This document shows positions 22,111 through 51,960 of a DNA stretch of 64,000 nucleotides, in pieces. The DNA comes from Haemonchus contortus (taxonomy: Eukaryota > Nematoda > Chromadorea > Rhabditida > Trichostrongylidae): positions 30,623,496 to 30,687,495 of the forward strand of contig LS997566.1 in assembly GCA_000469685.2 (NCBI GenBank), read 5' to 3'. The translations under genes were made by a program, and so were the position numbers. Each line of letters opens with the position of its first letter. The first letter of the stretch is position 1. A model generated the notes under the pieces. The model had not been told where the DNA came from, made no database searches, and saw only the letters and a list, made by a program, of their open reading frames with translations.

Positions 22111-24116
22111 GCCTTGTAGAAACGAAAATCGCCATCAGCTTGGATCACCTTCTTTAGCAAGTAAGGTACTGGTTAACGATTTTGGTATGGCTTTTAAATT
22201 TTGACATGAATAATAGTACAATCTCCAGATTTTTCACTTTAGCCGATCTTAAACAATTTTTTTGACGAGAATACACCCCGTTGTTCAAATACACATGTGC
22301 TGTCTTCATATGTTTGGTCGCGTAGACTGATTTCATAATAGTGTTTTATAAATTTGCTTGTATTTTTTCATGTTGTCTCTTTTCATTTTACGTTGCTTTC
22401 CTCGGCTAAGTGGAGCTGGTTTTATTTTTCGTTGTATTGTACAACATCACAAAGTTTCGCCTGGCCAGCATATCGAGGAAATGCAGCGGCAACTACAAGA
22501 TCTGTGCATAGCGATTGCCAATCAAAGAGAACCATCTACTTCTTCATGACAATGTACACCCACACGTTGCGCCAATAGCATTTCGAGCGGCCACGATACT
22601 TCACCTCACCCGCCTTACTCAGCGGATCTCTTCTTTACTGATTCACTTCTTTAGGCACTCAGATAGTTTTTACATTGGGAATGCTTCAGAAACTGGAGCG
22701 AGGTAGAGGCCTCCACCGAGGTCCTCAGTTTTAGATGGAATGCTGGGGCTTGCACCTCATTAGCAGAAGGTTAGATTCGAATGTTTCTTATTTTGACTAA
22801 AGGGATTACGTATAAGCTGAGGTGTACTATTCTGAAATTAATGGTTATCCAAAGGGTTCACTCCTCTGAGAACGACAATCGAAAATTGAGGCCGTTGACA
22901 GCATAAATTGTTCCATCAAAAAACCTCGCGCGGAACAAGAATATCGTTATCGCAAACAGAAAATACGAACTATAAGCTTCTGAATATGGAGAGAATGAAG
23001 AATGAAGCGCAAGCATGCGATGAAAGGTCTGCTTCATCCATGACGCAACCAGAAGATGTCTTACGATATAAATATTTTCATGTTGTGGCCAAGACGGGGA
23101 TTATGCTGGTACCGGGAAGAAGCTTTTTCTAAGCGCGATTGTCGTCCTACCTAGCTCAGGGCCTGAGGTGATCGTTTTGCACTAGGTCGTTTCAAGCAGA
23201 TGGCTAGTTGTGCTGCTGCGTTTACTTAGAACCGTCTGCTTCAAATCCCTGCTCTCGGAATGAACTAAGCAGTTTCTTTCTTCGAGTGCCTTGAAAGGGA
23301 CTTGTTGCGTCTGTTTCGAAACATCTGCTCGTATGCCAGCATATTTGGCAATGGAAGGATCCCGACCAGATTATGAGGGTGTAGATTGCCAGTAATCGTA
23401 AGAGCACAGGGGTCAAACAATAATGATTATCCTTAACTTACTGGTTTGTGTTGGATAGATTTCAATTTTGAATTATCAAACAATGTCCATCCACTGTGAA
23501 AACATTTTTTAAAAGAATATCTATACCTGCACTGCGATATCTTGTCCCTATCGTTGTTCCTGGTGTACACCCATACTGATTGCAGATTTGCGATTGAGAA
23601 TGTGGGCCACTGAAGCTATGATTTTTAACATGTATGGCGTTGCTAAACTACTAGCAGACCCCTGGGCTATGAGTTACATTTAAATGAATCACTAAATCAT
23701 AATCATGTTCCATTTTTTCGTCAACGAAATTAGCTTCAAAAGTCGTCATTGGGTAAAGGTGTTTCCAATGCTACGGTATTTTCCTATCTTTCCCTCTATT
23801 GCCCCCTCCATCGTGATTCAGTAGAATTTCAAATCATTTAGAATTGATTCGTAATTTTACACGGAAGGTAGGGACAAACTTACCCCTTTTGTAATGCGTG
23901 CTCGACTCTGAGGAAAAGTTGGTCGGGGGGCCTCCCAACTTAGCATCGTTTTATGGAACTTTCTTGTTGGTCCCGCTTGTTTCATAGAAGTTCTAATATG
24001 GAGCTTGAGCAAGGAAAGAGGTTAGTTTTGTGCCATGTCATCATTTTCACTAGTAATTCGAACTACCCCTGATGAAATTGGACACAGGGTGCCAGGAGTT
24101 ACAAATTGACACTCAC
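22111..24116. other. No gene recognised
   Basis: No supported gene. The 3' end of the minus-strand astacin gene may reach into this stretch. A minus-strand AG acceptor near 23340 is followed by an 18-residue basic frame ending at a TAG, but nothing fixes it as an exon. Confidence 0.4.
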
Positions 24117-42208
<18,092 letters not shown>

Positions 42209-42671
42209 GTTCTTGGCACAACAGCCGTGTCATTCAAAAGATGTCCATAGGTATTCAAATAAAAATTAATAGAGTAAAGATTCGAGGTGATTTCATTCAT
42301 GGGATTGTGAATGAATGAGTATTCGATGAATCTATTCATAAACTCGAATAAGGATACTATTTTCGCTCCGCCGATACAGTATCACTTTTTGGTGTAGTCC
42401 TGGACCTAGTATATTTCTCCAAATGAAGGATGTACGAAAGCATGTGATGATGGGTCGTTACAAGGCTGCTGAACTCCTCAACACCCAAACTCGTTCTTGT
42501 GCTTCATGCGTCCAAGTAGGCAAAAAAGACTACAGGTCATTCCAAGTTATGAATGAGCTTCCGATATCGCTGTTTAATGCCGATATTGGGTGATTGGTCC
42601 ATTAGGGGCATATGCTGGCAAACTCAAATGGTATTGAGGAGGTGAGTGAAAGCAAGGCCCGTGAAATGTAA
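42209..42671. other. No gene recognised
   Basis: Sequence upstream of the first placed astacin exon. The signal-peptide exon and promoter should lie here or beyond the tandem repeat, but I could not place them. Confidence 0.4.
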
Positions 42672-44282
42672 GAGATGAAGAACACGGTGGCTAAAAAGCG
42701 CAAACCTGGTTTTAATTCCCACTAGAGGCTGAAGTTTCACGCACAAGTAGGTATTCCCAAGGCACCTTTCGCAACGTAAACTTCGTCGAGGATCAGCAAC
42801 AGCAAGCTAGGCTAATGGGATTCATTATTATTTGTTGCATACACCTTCTTACAAGGGAAGGATACTTATTCGCAGTGGCCTTTCAAGATGAGATGTGTAC
42901 CCCCTGGGGTGGTTTCAAACGCTGATCTCAAATCTGTGTTCCAAATCTACGAAACGATTCTGAGAACAAAGTTACGGGACCGATGCCTCCCTGTGTTATA
43001 CCACACTAACAAACGGATCACCGAGACGTGCAAGGACCGTACCTGTGCAATGGTGGCCGAGCGGGTAGTGCAGTGGACTGGTAGAGATGGCATCAAGATT
43101 CGATTCCTTGATGCATGTGTCCGTTTTGCTTTTCTATAAAATGTGTCCTAAACGCTTGCATAACGTTTTTGGGCCCAATATTGGGCATCTACGGAGCTCC
43201 CGCACGACGAGATGAAGAACACGGTGGCTAAAAAGCGCAAACCTGGTTTTAATTCCCACTAGAGGCTGAAGTTTCACGCACAAGTAGGTATTCCCAAGGC
43301 ACCTTTCGCAACGTAAACTTCGTCGAGGATCAGCAACAGCAAGCTAGGCTAATGGGATTCATTATTATTTGTTGCATACACCTTCTTACAAGGGAAGGAT
43401 ACTTATTCGCAGTGGCCTTTCAAGATGAGATGTGTACCCCCTGGGGTGGTTTCAAACGCTGATCTCAAATCTGTGTTCCAAATCTACGAAACGATTCTGA
43501 GAACAAAGTTACGGGACCGATGCCTCCCTGTGTTATACCACACTAACAAACGGATCACCGAGACGTGCAAGGACCGTACCTGTGCAATGGTGGCCGAGCG
43601 GGTAGTGCAGTGGACTGGTAGAGATGGCATCAAGATTCGATTCCTTGATGCATGTGTCCGTTTTGCTTTTCTATAAAATGTGTCCTAAACGCTTGCATAA
43701 CGTTTTTGGGCCCAATATTGGGCATCTACGGAGCTCCCGCACGACGAGATGAAGAACACGGTGGCTAAAAAGCGCAAACCTGGTTTTAATTCCCACTAGA
43801 GGCTGAAGTTTCACGCACAAGTAGGTATTCCCAAGGCACCTTTCGCAACGTAAACTTCGTCGAGGATCAGCAACAGCAAGCTAGGCTAATGGGATTCATT
43901 ATTATTTGTTGCATACACCTTCTTACAAGGGAAGGATACTTATTCGCAGTGGCCTTTCAAGATGAGATGTGTACCCCCTGGGGTGGTTTCAAACGCTGAT
44001 CTCAAATCTGTGTTCCAAATCTACGAAACGATTCTGAGAACAAAGTTACGGGACCGATGCCTCCCTGTGTTATACCACACTAACAAACGGATCACCGAGA
44101 CGTGCAAGGACCGTACCTGTGCAATGGTGGCCGAGCGGGTAGTGCAGTGGACTGGTAGAGATGGCATCAAGATTCGATTCCTTGATGCATGTGTCCGTTT
44201 TGCTTTTCTATAAAATGTGTCCTAAACGCTTGCATAACGTTTTTGGGCCCAATATTGGGCATCTACGGAGCTCCCGCACGAC
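42672..44282 (+). repeat. Three identical 537-bp tandem units
   Basis: Units span 42672-43208, 43209-43745 and 43746-44282. The same 83-residue frame is read in each, and no difference between units was noticed. Each unit holds two tRNA-like promoter blocks. One, near its start, is related to the S1 SINE head (ACGGTGGCTAAAAAGCGC, GGTTTTAATTCCC, GAGGCTGAAGTTT). The other is near its end (GGTGGCCGAGCGGGTAGTG as A-box and AGATTCGATTCC as B-box). The open frame is probably not a gene because it covers the tRNA-like block. A diverged single copy of the second part lies inverted at 45290-45640. Confidence 0.95.
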
Positions 44283-45289
44283 TTAAGACTCCGGGGAATA
44301 CTGATCTAATGAAAAAAAGTTTTACCATTACCGACAGATTATATACGCCTCTCTACTCCGAAGAGTCAAGATGGTGTTTCGAAATCTTCGGCAGGTCCCT
44401 GTACTTATGGTAGGTCGCAGTGGTCGACTGCGGTCTAATGATTCATCCAATCAGTGCCCTCTTTGGAAGGGATACGGTCCGAACATACTAGGAATACTGT
44501 CCGCGCCTTCGAAGAGGTGGTACAAGTTAAATGGCATTGTTGAAGAAAAACTGTAGAGCAATAGTTTATTGCTTAGCGTGCATACATGATTATCCGCTCA
44601 TTTTTGAGATAAACGTTCTATCAAGGAACCCTTCCATAAAAGAAAAGTGGTGATGCGGTGGGACATTATACCACAGCTGTCCTCAATCCACCTATGAATT
44701 GTTTTGAATTTTCCCCCTATGGGCCTTCATTGTTGATTTGAGGCGGTATCCAGTGGAAATGGCTCTCGTGCAATGGGACTTGTTTATAAATTTTATGATG
44801 ACTCATCTTTCTAACTGACCCGCTGATCTCCATAGGTGGTCGATGGACCCGCTTGTTTTGCACTTGATAGTTGCCACCACATGAGACATCGTAAGTTGTC
44901 AATAATAGACTAATTCAAAAGCTCATGTCCTCTTAATTTCCGTGGACGGCACTCTGTCGTGAAGATACAAAACGTGTTCCTCATGTTCGAGGAGGTGCGG
45001 CTTCTTTTGACAATCCAGCTATAGAGAGCTATGGGCTCTTAACCAGCGCCGTAAAATTGGAGCTCATATGCGAGATCAAACTTAAGGGCTACGTTTCGCT
45101 TCGGAACCTCTATATCCCCATAAACGTAGGAGGTTTCATTCGCGAATTTCTCCTTGAAGCCCCTGAAGCTCATTTTGAGCGAATATTCAGAATTCCTCAT
45201 TTGTTCAATGTAGCTCCACTCTTATTCGGCCGGTGAGGGGCAAAAAAAACTTTCCCTGAAATACCTTTCCAGTGTTCTCAAATTGTGAG
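44283..45289. other. No gene recognised
   Basis: No supported gene or repeat apart from the flanks of the neighbouring repeat copies. Confidence 0.4.
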
Positions 45290-45640
45290 AGAGCCCCGTA
45301 GATGTCCAATATTGATCCCAAAAACGTTTTGCAAGCGTTTAGAACGCATTTTATAAAAAAGCAAAACCAACGCATGCATCAAGGAATCGAACTCCGATGT
45401 TATTACTATCAACCCACCACGCTATCCGCAAGTCCACCAATGCACATTCAACAGAGCTGCTCGGCTCGGTGATCCGTTCGTTAGTGTGGTGTAACACAGG
45501 GAGCCATCGGTCCCGCAACTTTGTTCCCAGAATCGTTTCGCAGATTTGGAACACAGATTTGAGATCAGCATTCGAAACCACATAGGGGGGTATACATCTC
45601 ATCTTGAATGGCCACTGCGACCAAGTATCCTTCCCTTGTT
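45290..45640 (-). mobile_element. Diverged inverted relative of the 537-bp unit
   Basis: On the minus strand it shares GTGTTCCAAATCT, GAACAAAGTT-CGGGACCGATG, CACACTAACGAACGGATCACC, the B-box-like TTCGATTCCTTGATGCATG and AAACGTTTTTGGG. The piece that holds the GGCCGAGCGGG A-box in the tandem units is different here. This shows the unit belongs to a dispersed SINE-like family. Confidence 0.8.
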
Positions 45641-46215
45641 AGTGTCTCTCGTGGCATAGCTCATCAACCTTCGAAGTTCGAAACTCAAAAGATAATGGTT
45701 TTTGATCGAAAACAATCATGTGAAGTTTAAACTGACTTAGTGAAAAACTATGACAGATTCCTCCTGAAAGGTCATTTGATAACTAGCTACAATTACACTC
45801 TAATACCGTGAAGACTGATTGGTGAATGAACTCACTCAGACAGAAAAGTGGTCCATAGAAAATACTGCTAACCCAAGCTTAAGACATAGTTGGCACAACA
45901 TTCTAACATTTTAAGCATCTCTTGCAGCCGGTATTCCTACTCACGTGAGTGATTGAATTTTCATTATTCCCCAATGACTTACTGATTTTGCAACGCTTGT
46001 ATTATATCATACAACATTTTGGATGAATTTGTATATAAATGGTGTCAATAGATGAATGGAGCTCTCGACCACAGCAAATCCTTTCGAAGAGGTCGCTCAC
46101 TACTATACCCTCATTTACCTTTCTTAACCTTTACAGGGTATACCGAAATAATAGGCATCAACCCATGCCAATGCATTTAAAGCTTCTAAGCTGAGAATGG
46201 CGCGGGATTTTAGTG
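45641..46215. other. No gene recognised
   Basis: AT-rich spacer with no recognisable content. Confidence 0.4.
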
Positions 46216-46870
46216 CACGTTTGCTAATACCTACTCTATAGAACAAGCTAATGTCTGTGTGCCTGTGTGTATGTGTCTGTTTGTTTGTGTGTGTTTGTCC
46301 GACCAGATATTCATAAATCCTGTCCCCGTGGACCTAGAACGTTCAACCTTGGTAGTATAGGAGGCAAGATTGGAACACTGTTGTTAGGATGCAGGACCGC
46401 ACCCGCCAATAGGGAGCGTGGTTTGCGCGGAGTAAATGTTTGGAAGTCAGCCCCTGTCCCCGTGGAGTTGGAGAGTTCGAAGTTGGTAGTAGAGGAGGTA
46501 GGATAGGAACACTGACGATATAAGATTCTTTAGTGAGCAAGAACCACTCACCTATAAGATTCTAACGCCTTCCTTATTTACGTTCTACTTCGATTCTTTG
46601 ATATGTTTCATTCGACAAAAAGGGTAGGTGCATTGATAGGGACCGATTAAGGGTACCGAATTATTACGAATGAAGATTGCTCCATTTCTTGTCATAAGAT
46701 TACTATCGCTCCCTGGCAAAATTTGCGACTCACTGAAGGATTATGGTTTCTCTTTGATTCTTTATAATTCTTGGCAAGGGTTACCCGACCGCTAATAATT
46801 TTGGATACATCCGTAGAAAAAGGAAGTTTCACAAAGTTTTGGCTGCCTACCAGTTTATTGGGTCGTTATT
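46216..46870 (+). mobile_element. Helitron-like element, family A copy 4 (5' part)
   Basis: A TACTCTATAGAACAAGCTAA start and TGTGTGTATGTGTCTG run are followed by two monomers (ATTCATAAATCCTGTCCCCG, GACCTAGAACGTTCAA) and the TTCTTTGATATGTTTCATTC block also found in copy 1. It stops without a 3' hairpin where the next copy begins. Confidence 0.55.
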
Positions 46871-47887
46871 TCTAAGATCTATAATTTGTTAAGTGTATCT
46901 GTTGGTGTGTCGGTGTACGTGTTTGACCGAAAATTCATAATTCCTGTTCCCGTGGACCTAGCAAGCTCTAATTCGGTGGGAGTACGGGGCAGGATTAGGA
47001 CACTCATGGCAGGCAGCAGGATCAGACACCGTACACAGGGGGCGCGGCGTGCACGAAATAAATGGGAGAGAGGGAATTCATAACTTCTGTACCCGTGGAC
47101 CTAAAGACTTCTAATTTGGTAGGATTACAGCTTTTCGTATTGACAGTGGAACCTCGGCACTTGAATAAGTGATGTAGAATATGGCGGGATCGTTGGCACC
47201 CAGGGACATGAACTGATACTAACTGATAAGAGAAGATAAGAGGCCTAAGGAAAGCCTCCTATAGATCAAAATGCTGATGTCTCCTTATTTACGATGTATG
47301 TAGCTTTGACTGTTCAGTATGTTTCATTCGATGCGACGGGATGATAGAGTAGGGCGACAAAAGTGAATGGAAAGTGCAGTGATAGGGAACCATTAGAAGG
47401 GCTAAGATAAGCAGATGAAAATTCCTTCATTTCTTGCTGATCGATTACAACCTCTTCCCAACAAGGTTTGTGACTCAATGGAGGTTCTCTTTGGTCGATA
47501 TCATTTGTGACAAAAGCTAGCCCAGCGCCAGTAATTCGGGATTCTCAACTGATGATATCTCTGTAAAGGAAACGGTCTACTGCTAACGACATCTGATAAC
47601 GGTGTTATCATCACTCGAAACATTTGTGAGTACCGCTCAAGGCTTCGGTCGCCTAACAGTTGAATCTCTAATGGGTGTTTAATTCAAAGAAAAAGGGAAA
47701 AAGATCGAGACTTCTAACTAAAGGTGCATTCACACTGAATGCCATTTGCACTGCCCTGTTAGTCCTGTGTCAAACTTCGTGACAGGAAAATATTATTTGT
47801 TCTAACGAAGGAGTGGAGAGTTAGCCAATTACTAAAACTTCGTCGGAAAAGGATGGAAGCCCGGCGTTAGCTAGGCGAACCTACTGG
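46871..47887 (+). mobile_element. Helitron-like element, family A copy 5
   Basis: A second 5' block (TAAGTGTATCTGTTGGTGTG) follows copy 4 directly. Monomers and the CAGTATGTTTCATTCGATG block come next. The 3' end has a decayed hairpin, GCCCGGC-GTTA-GCTAGGC (47859-47876), then CTGG (47884-47887) followed by T, which fits the Helitron CTRR-T rule. Confidence 0.6.
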
Positions 47888-48973
47888 TTTTTAAGATAAA
47901 CAGCAACAGAGCGAGACTTTTGATCATAGGTATGAGCATCGAGTCCGAAATAGAATCATTTGTTATAAAGGAGTAAACCAATTAGCATGCTACAACATGC
48001 CACAATCATATTTCAAAATATCCCTCATCAGTGCGGATAGAGGCTCAAAGATTGCTCTCGAACTCTTCGCATGTTACACGCAGGTATCCTCCTACATTTC
48101 TTCTCAGCCATCCTTGATTCTTGCTTTCTAAGACTCCAAACTGATACTGCAAATCCAACTGACCCCCTTCTAATCAGGGACCATACATTGGATTTAAGAT
48201 CTACGATTTAAGACCTGGGAAGCGGGGTGGCCATTTCTTTTGCTAATGAAGTCGGGCAGCTAGCGCAGGCAACCTTCCCAGGCCAGCTTGGCTCTGTGGG
48301 CTGTAGAACCGACCTGCTGGAAGATTTCGAGCTGTTTCGAGGAGCGAGGTCGGATCATTTTTTCATTTATACATTAGTATGCTCTCTGAGCTACGGATCT
48401 CCTTCACTGAGGGTTCTCTCTCTGAAGGATCCCCAGCCGGTTAGTGACGAGGCTACGTAGGGCGTCCCCAGGTGGCGGATAGGGGAATTAATCGCCGACC
48501 AAAAATCACCGGTACTTCCCAGAGACGCAGGTGGATTCAGGGGATGGACTCCTTGATTCTGCTGTGCTGGGTCGATATACCCTCTGTTCCTCGCAGGCGA
48601 TCCACGCATACGTGTGTGGAGAGTCTGTGGGTGCAGCTGGTATGCTGCCCATCGACTCGGCCAAAAGCTTGCATTCGAGTGACGAACAAGTCACACTGGG
48701 AAGTATCTGGGAGGCGATTCGGGCCGCCTCCAAAAACAAAGCCCCTTGTCCACTTCGGGATAGCCTGGCAAGCCCCCGGAGTCAATAGCCCCCACGTCAG
48801 AGCCTGGCAAGGTGCACGTTGGGTATCTTCACGCCAAAAACAGTAACAGAAATGGGCCTCATTCCCCTGAACCTGAGGGAGCCCCCAATACGGCAGCGTT
48901 GGGTAGGACCGCTTGGGAGAGGCTGCTAAAATCTCAGGGCCAAAACAGGCTGCCCAAAAGGAGAAGGACTAAG

Positions 48974-49735
48974 ATGGCGATCTGTACTTTCATCGCACGG
49001 ACGCTTGCATCGGAAGCGTTTATAGGAGACCTGATGATGCAAGCTAGGAAAATCAAGTACGACGTCATCGGTCTGACCGAGACGAGAAGGCATCGCCCGC
49101 TGCACGCTGTATTTGAGACTGGAAAAGAACTGTTCCTTGGAACATGCGACAGTAGACGCGTCGGCGGCTTAGGTGTCCTTGTCAGTACGCACGTGGCCAT
49201 GAACATCGATTCGTACGAAAGCTTAACACCCCGAATCGGACGTTTGCGATTAAGAAGATGTGGCTCAACCCCAGCTCTAACCATCTTCGTTGCTTACGCA
49301 CCAACATCGAGCTACGAAGAAGAGGAGTTGGAAGCGTTTTATATGGATCTGGAGAGGCTCTACAGAGAAGACCACACTTTCTTCAAGGTCATCGTTGGTG
49401 ATTTTAACGCCTAGATTGGCCCCAGAAGAGCGGCTGAAGAGCTTCACATCGGGACTCACGGAGTGGAATGGAATGAGCAGGGTGAAAGGCTGTCCGACTT
49501 TATCATGACGACCCACACCATCCATGGTAACTCGCAGTTCCAGAAGCCCTCTCATTTAAGGTGGACATGGGAGTCACCTGGTGGACAGTTCCATAATGAA
49601 ATAGACCACATCATCTTCAATCGGAGATTTTGCCTGACCGACGTCGCTGTTGTTCCGAAGTTTTACACGGGATCGGACCATCGTCTCCTCCGCTCTCCAC
49701 GCACTGCTCCTCAGTGCGTGGAGAGAGAGCTATGA
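48974..49735 (+). pseudogene. RTE endonuclease domain
   Basis: From Met 48974 the frame holds the APE-endonuclease blocks: DVIGLTET (catalytic Glu), RVGGLGVLV, FVAYAPTS, VIVGDFNA (Asp and Asn), then, after an in-frame TAG at 49412-49414, the same frame continues through IHGNSQF, RWTWESPGG, IDHIIFNRR and TGSDHRLL (catalytic His of SDH). The reading frame before the Met is open back to 48812. The catalytic residues are all present, but the stop divides them. Confidence 0.88.
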
Positions 49736-49739
49736 AGTT

Positions 49740-51823
49740 TCCGAAACGAAGCTCCAAGGCTTCTATCAACTGGACCACTTCGCTTCCCTTGCGAGTAAAT
49801 GGGAAGACTCCGTTATCGACAACATCGACGAAGAATACAACCGGCTCGTCGAACATCTTCACGACAGTGCTACGAAAGCAGAGTGTCTACAAGTAGCCAA
49901 GAGACGACTCTCTTCGAAGACTCTCGAGCTGATACGCCAGCGTGGAATCGCGCGAACTGCAGGCAATTATCAAAAAACGTCCGAACTTGCGAAGCTATGC
50001 AGAGAAGCGATAAAGGAAGATCTGAAAGAGAGAAGAGCAGCAGTCATGGACGAAGCCGCCGAGGCCGGAAAGAACATTCGCAGAGCCCGACGGAGCTTCG
50101 CCAACTACAAGACCAAGACGACCTCCCTTCGTCGTCCTGACGGAACCGTTACTGCGTCCCGGAGGGCAATGGAGAAGGTCATCTACGACTTCTACTCGGA
50201 TCTCTTCGACAGCCACGTCTACCTGCCTACTCACCATCTTAGGCAAGACGAATATATCGCTCCTTTGGTTCTCCCTTCCGAAATACGACATGCCATCACG
50301 TCGATGAAGAACTGTACAGCGCCCGGTCCCGATAGGATCAAATCAGAACATCTGAAGAGTATACCACCAGTCATCATCAAAACTCTGGCTAGGCTCTTCA
50401 CACGGTACCTGTCGGAATGCAAAGTGCCCACGTCGTGGAAAACTAGCAAGACTGTGTTGCCGTACTAGAAGGGAGATCCAGACGATATAGGCAATTATCG
50501 CCCAATCTGCCTGCTGTCCGTAATCTACAAGCTTTCCACTCGCGTCATCCTAAGCAGGATTGGCAGAATATTAGATGAAGGACAGCCATGCGAGCAAGCA
50601 GGGTTTCGGAGAGGGTTCAGTACAATCGATCATATCCACACCCTAACAAGGCTCATTGAAGTATCGCGAGAGTACAAAATGCCGCTATGTCTTACGTTTA
50701 TCGACTTGAAGAAAGCCTTTGACACCGTTGGGACAGAAGCGGTAATTGAAGCCCTGGGAAACCAAGGTGTTCCTACGCAATATATAAGGATGCCTCGTGA
50801 GCTCTACGACAGCTTCACGACCAGGATTTCACCATTCTATAAGGAAGTCATTGTCAACGTGAAGAGAGGTGTTGTCAAGGCGATACTATTTCGCCCAAAC
50901 TTTTCAGTGCCGCCCTCGAGAATATCATGCGTCATTTGAAATGGGAAGACTTGGGAGTGAAGGTCGACGGCCGCTTCCTACATCACCTCCGCTTTGCAGA
51001 CGACATCGTGCTTATGACACCGAACACCGAGCAGGCGGAACGAATGCTGGCCGAGTTTGATAGTGCTTGTGGAAAGATCGGCTTGAGGCTGAACCTAACG
51101 AAGACGATGTTCATGAGAAACGGATTGGTACCTGATGCTCCTTTCACGTTAAACGGAACGAATATCTCCGAATGCTCTAGCTATGTGTATCTAGGTCGGG
51201 AAGTCATCATGATGAACGACCTAGCTCCAGAGCTGTGCAGAAGGAAACGCGCCGCGTGGGGAGCATTTAAGAATATCGAGGGAGTAGTGAAGAAGACAAA
51301 GAACATCTGGCTCCGCGCTCACCTTCTCGACACTGCTGCCCTTCCTGCTTTGACGTACGCCTCGGAGACCTGGACTCTACGAAAGCAGAATGAGCATGCT
51401 GTCAGCGTTATTCAACGCGCTTTGGAAAGGACGATGCTCGGAATTTCCCTATGCACGCAAGTGCAGAAGGGAATCTGGAGTTCCGAGCTCCGTCACCGAA
51501 CGAAGATCAGGGATGCCGTTGATTACGCCAAGAAATCGAAGATCAGGTGGGCCGGACACGTTATGCGATATAGTGATGACCGTTGGACCAGGCCGGTTAC
51601 TGACTGGATTCCTCGGGACATCAAACGAACTCCAGGAAGGCCGCCAACGAGATGGTCAGACTTCTTCACGAAAGCTCTGAACGAAAGGAATGTCGAACCT
51701 CGTAGCCCTGAAGCGAGAACGATTCACTGGACCACTCTGGCTCGTGACAGGGACGAATGGAGACGTTACTGGCGCCCGCTCGAGGAAGTCGATGATCAAC
51801 GGGACGACAGGGGATACAGGTGA
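49740..51823 (+). pseudogene. RTE reverse transcriptase and C-terminal domain
   Basis: A linker with ARRSFANYKTKTT leads to RT blocks CTAPGPDRI, then a TAG at 50466-50468 where a Lys codon is expected before KGDPDDIGNYRP. Next come QAGFRRGFSTIDHI, FIDLKKAFDTV (motif A, first catalytic Asp), and after a frameshift near 50873, [10 protein letters not shown] (motif B) and RFADDIVLM (motif C, FADD). The thumb and the C-terminal block with [22 protein letters not shown] and [10 protein letters not shown] complete the protein. FADD and the GRPP-RW tail are RTE-clade traits. Confidence 0.9.
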
Positions 51824-51960
51824 CAGGTGATGCTCTCTGAGTACATGTCCTAGTTGATTTTCACGCCGGCATCAACGGAACCGTCTCACCCTCGTCAGTG
51901 ATCTCCTCAATAAACAGCATTTGCTATTTATCCAGCGACACTTTTGTGAGGGAAGAAGTA

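Larger units (their letters stand above)
48227..51960 (+). mobile_element. RTE-type LINE, nearly complete but inactivated
   Basis: A 5' leader of roughly 0.7 kb, an APE endonuclease, a linker, a reverse transcriptase and the conserved C-terminal region follow one another on the plus strand. An AATAAA lies at 51909. Breaks are one stop in the endonuclease (49412), frame changes between about 49690 and 49750, a stop before the RT core (50466) and a frameshift near 50873. The coding region is otherwise readable over its full length, so it is a young but dead copy. The outer limits are approximate. Confidence 0.85.

Noticed and set aside
42672..44282. Tandem gene family of 83-residue proteins
   Set aside because: The frame runs across a tRNA-like promoter block and a diverged relative exists as a SINE-like repeat; identity of the three frames follows from the tandem duplication.
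42672..44282. CRISPR-like array
   Set aside because: Units are 537 bp and identical throughout, with no short repeats and variable spacers; the genome is eukaryotic.
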